Source: Candidatus Eiseniibacteriota bacterium
Lineage (GTDB): Bacteria; Eisenbacteria; RBG-16-71-46
Direction of reading: 5' to 3'
Assembly (NCBI GenBank): GCA_903921835.1
Contig: CAIXRL010000104.1
Span: 1-7,851, forward strand
Length of the DNA stretch: 7,851 nucleotides
Part shown: piece by piece, positions 6,763 to 7,851 of the stretch
How the letters are laid out: every line of letters begins with the position of its first letter
Numbering within the stretch: position 1 is the stretch's first letter
Notes under the pieces: model-generated
The model's database searches: none
Told to the model about the DNA's origin: nothing
Seen by the model: only the letters and a program-made list of their open reading frames with translations
Program-made: the position numbers and the translations under genes

Positions 6763-7851
6763 ATGAGTTGCCGTGCGGAGCAATTGCTGACCCTGGGACA
6801 GAGCGTCTGGCTGGACTTCATCCGTCGCGGCCCGCTCGTTTCGGGAGAGTTCGAGCGCCAGGTGCGCGAGGACGGCGTCGTCGGCGTCACCTCGAACCCC
6901 ACCATCTTCCAGCAGGCGATCGCGAAGAGCACCGACTACGACACCGCGCTCGCTGCGCGCATCGCGCAGGGCCTCTCCGGCGAGGCGCTGTTCGAGTCGC
7001 TCGCGATCGAGGACATCCAGATGGCGTGCGACCGCATGCGCGCCGTCCACGACCGCTCGGCCGGCATGGACGGGCGCGTCAGCATCGAGGTCAGCCCGAA
7101 GCTGGCCAACGACGGCCCCGGCACGCTGGCGGCGGCGAAGCGCCTGCACGCCGCGGTCGGGCGCGTGAACGTCATGATCAAGATCCCCGCGACCGCCGCG
7201 GGGCTCCCCGCGATCACGGGCGCGATCGCCGCCGGCATCAGCATCAACGTGACGCTCATCTTCTCGCTCGCGCGCTACCGCCAGGTGATGGACGCCTACC
7301 TTGCCGGACTCGAGCAGCTCGCGGCCGCGGGCGGCGACCTGTCGGCCGTGCGCTCGGTCGCGTCGTTCTTCATCTCGCGCGTGGACAGCAAGCTGGACGC
7401 CGCCATCGACCAGCGCGCCGCCGAGCTGCCGGCCGGCTCGCCGGAGCGCGTCGAGCTGGAGTCGCTGCGCGGCCAGGCGGCCGTCGCGAACGCCCGCATC
7501 GCGTACGCCGAGTACGAACGCGTCTTCGGCGGCCCGCGCTTCGCCGCGCTGCGCGCGCGCGGCGCGCACGTCCAGCGCCCGCTGTGGGCCTCGACCAGCA
7601 CCAAGAACCCGGCCTACCGCGACGTGCTCTACGTCGAGGAGCTGATCGGCCCCGACACCGTGAACACGATCCCGCCGCAGACGCTGGTGGCGTACAACGA
7701 CCACGGCGTGCTCGAGGCGCGCATCCGCAAGGACGTGCCGGCCGCGCGCGCGCTGTTCGCCCGGCTGCCGCAGCTCGGCGTGCCGATCGACGCGCTCATC
7801 GACCAGCTCGAGGGCGAGGGCGTGCTGGCGTTCGCGAAGTCCTACGACGAC
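6763..7851 (+). CDS. tal: Transaldolase (3' end cut by window)
   Basis: This cytosolic enzyme transfers a dihydroxyacetone unit from sedoheptulose-7-phosphate to glyceraldehyde-3-phosphate in the non-oxidative pentose phosphate pathway. 363 residues are visible. Family signatures: QSVWLDFI (13-20) with catalytic Asp18, GVTSNPTIF (41-49), SIEVSP (107-112), VMIKIPAT with Schiff-base Lys140, SINVTLIFSLARY, then WASTSTKNPAYRD and the phosphate-side block NTIPPQTL. The closing LEGEGVLAFAKSYDD resembles the usual last block of the long, actinobacterial-type transaldolases (about 370 residues). A stand-alone enzyme would therefore stop within some ten residues, whereas a Tal-glucose-6-phosphate-isomerase fusion would continue. 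The ATG at 6763 has AAGGAG eight bases upstream. The linkage to malQ suggests coordinated sugar metabolism. Confidence 0.95.
   Translation, partial: MSCRAEQLLTLGQSVWLDFIRRGPLVSGEFERQVREDGVVGVTSNPTIFQQAIAKSTDYDTALAARIAQGLSGEALFESLAIEDIQMACDRMRAVHDRSAGMDGRVSIEVSPKLANDGPGTLAAAKRLHAAVGRVNVMIKIPATAAGLPAITGAIAAGISINVTLIFSLARYRQVMDAYLAGLEQLAAAGGDLSAVRSVASFFISRVDSKLDAAIDQRAAELPAGSPERVELESLRGQAAVANARIAYAEYERVFGGPRFAALRARGAHVQRPLWASTSTKNPAYRDVLYVEELIGPDTVNTIPPQTLVAYNDHGVLEARIRKDVPAARALFARLPQLGVPIDALIDQLEGEGVLAFAKSYDD

Noticed and set aside
6742..7704. Minus-strand open frame of 320 codons opposite tal
   Set aside because: It is an Arg/Asp/Ala-rich shadow of the transaldolase codons, with no motif.

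Overview
This is a high-GC bacterial window with five protein-coding genes and no RNA gene, CRISPR array, insertion sequence or phage gene that I could see. A secreted kelch-repeat protein ends in a FlgD/type-A-sorting-like C-terminal module. That module, the extreme GC content and the third-codon G/C bias suggest an FCB-type or related environmental lineage, such as Candidatus Eisenbacteria, Gemmatimonadota or similar. This placement is an inference from gene style; no marker gene is present to prove it.

Left half (1-4768, minus strand). Read in transcription order, the first gene (4768 to 4212) is a small predicted secreted protein of unknown function that appears to be broken by a one-base frameshift. 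It overlaps by ATGA the start of a secreted alpha/beta hydrolase of the EstD-like esterase type (4215 to 2659). A 277-base gap with AT-richer dyad symmetries follows. Next is a large secreted protein with twelve kelch repeats (2381 to the window edge), which is cut off inside its C-terminal sorting-like domain. All three products carry an N-terminal signal peptide, so this strand encodes an envelope or secreted set.

Middle (4769-5140). This is a 372-base divergent intergenic region that should hold promoters for both directions.

Right half (5141-7851, plus strand). malQ (4-alpha-glucanotransferase, GTG start, complete) is followed after 119 bases by tal (transaldolase), which runs off the window end. 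Both are cytosolic central-carbon enzymes: maltodextrin/glycogen glucan remodelling and the non-oxidative pentose phosphate pathway. They may be co-transcribed.

The kelch gene and tal are both cut by the window edges. Many long open frames antisense to or overlapping the real genes are products of the high GC content and were discarded. I found no convincing new multi-gene system. The items most worth a second look are the frameshifted small gene coupled to the hydrolase, the twelve-blade kelch architecture, and the dyad cluster ahead of the kelch gene.
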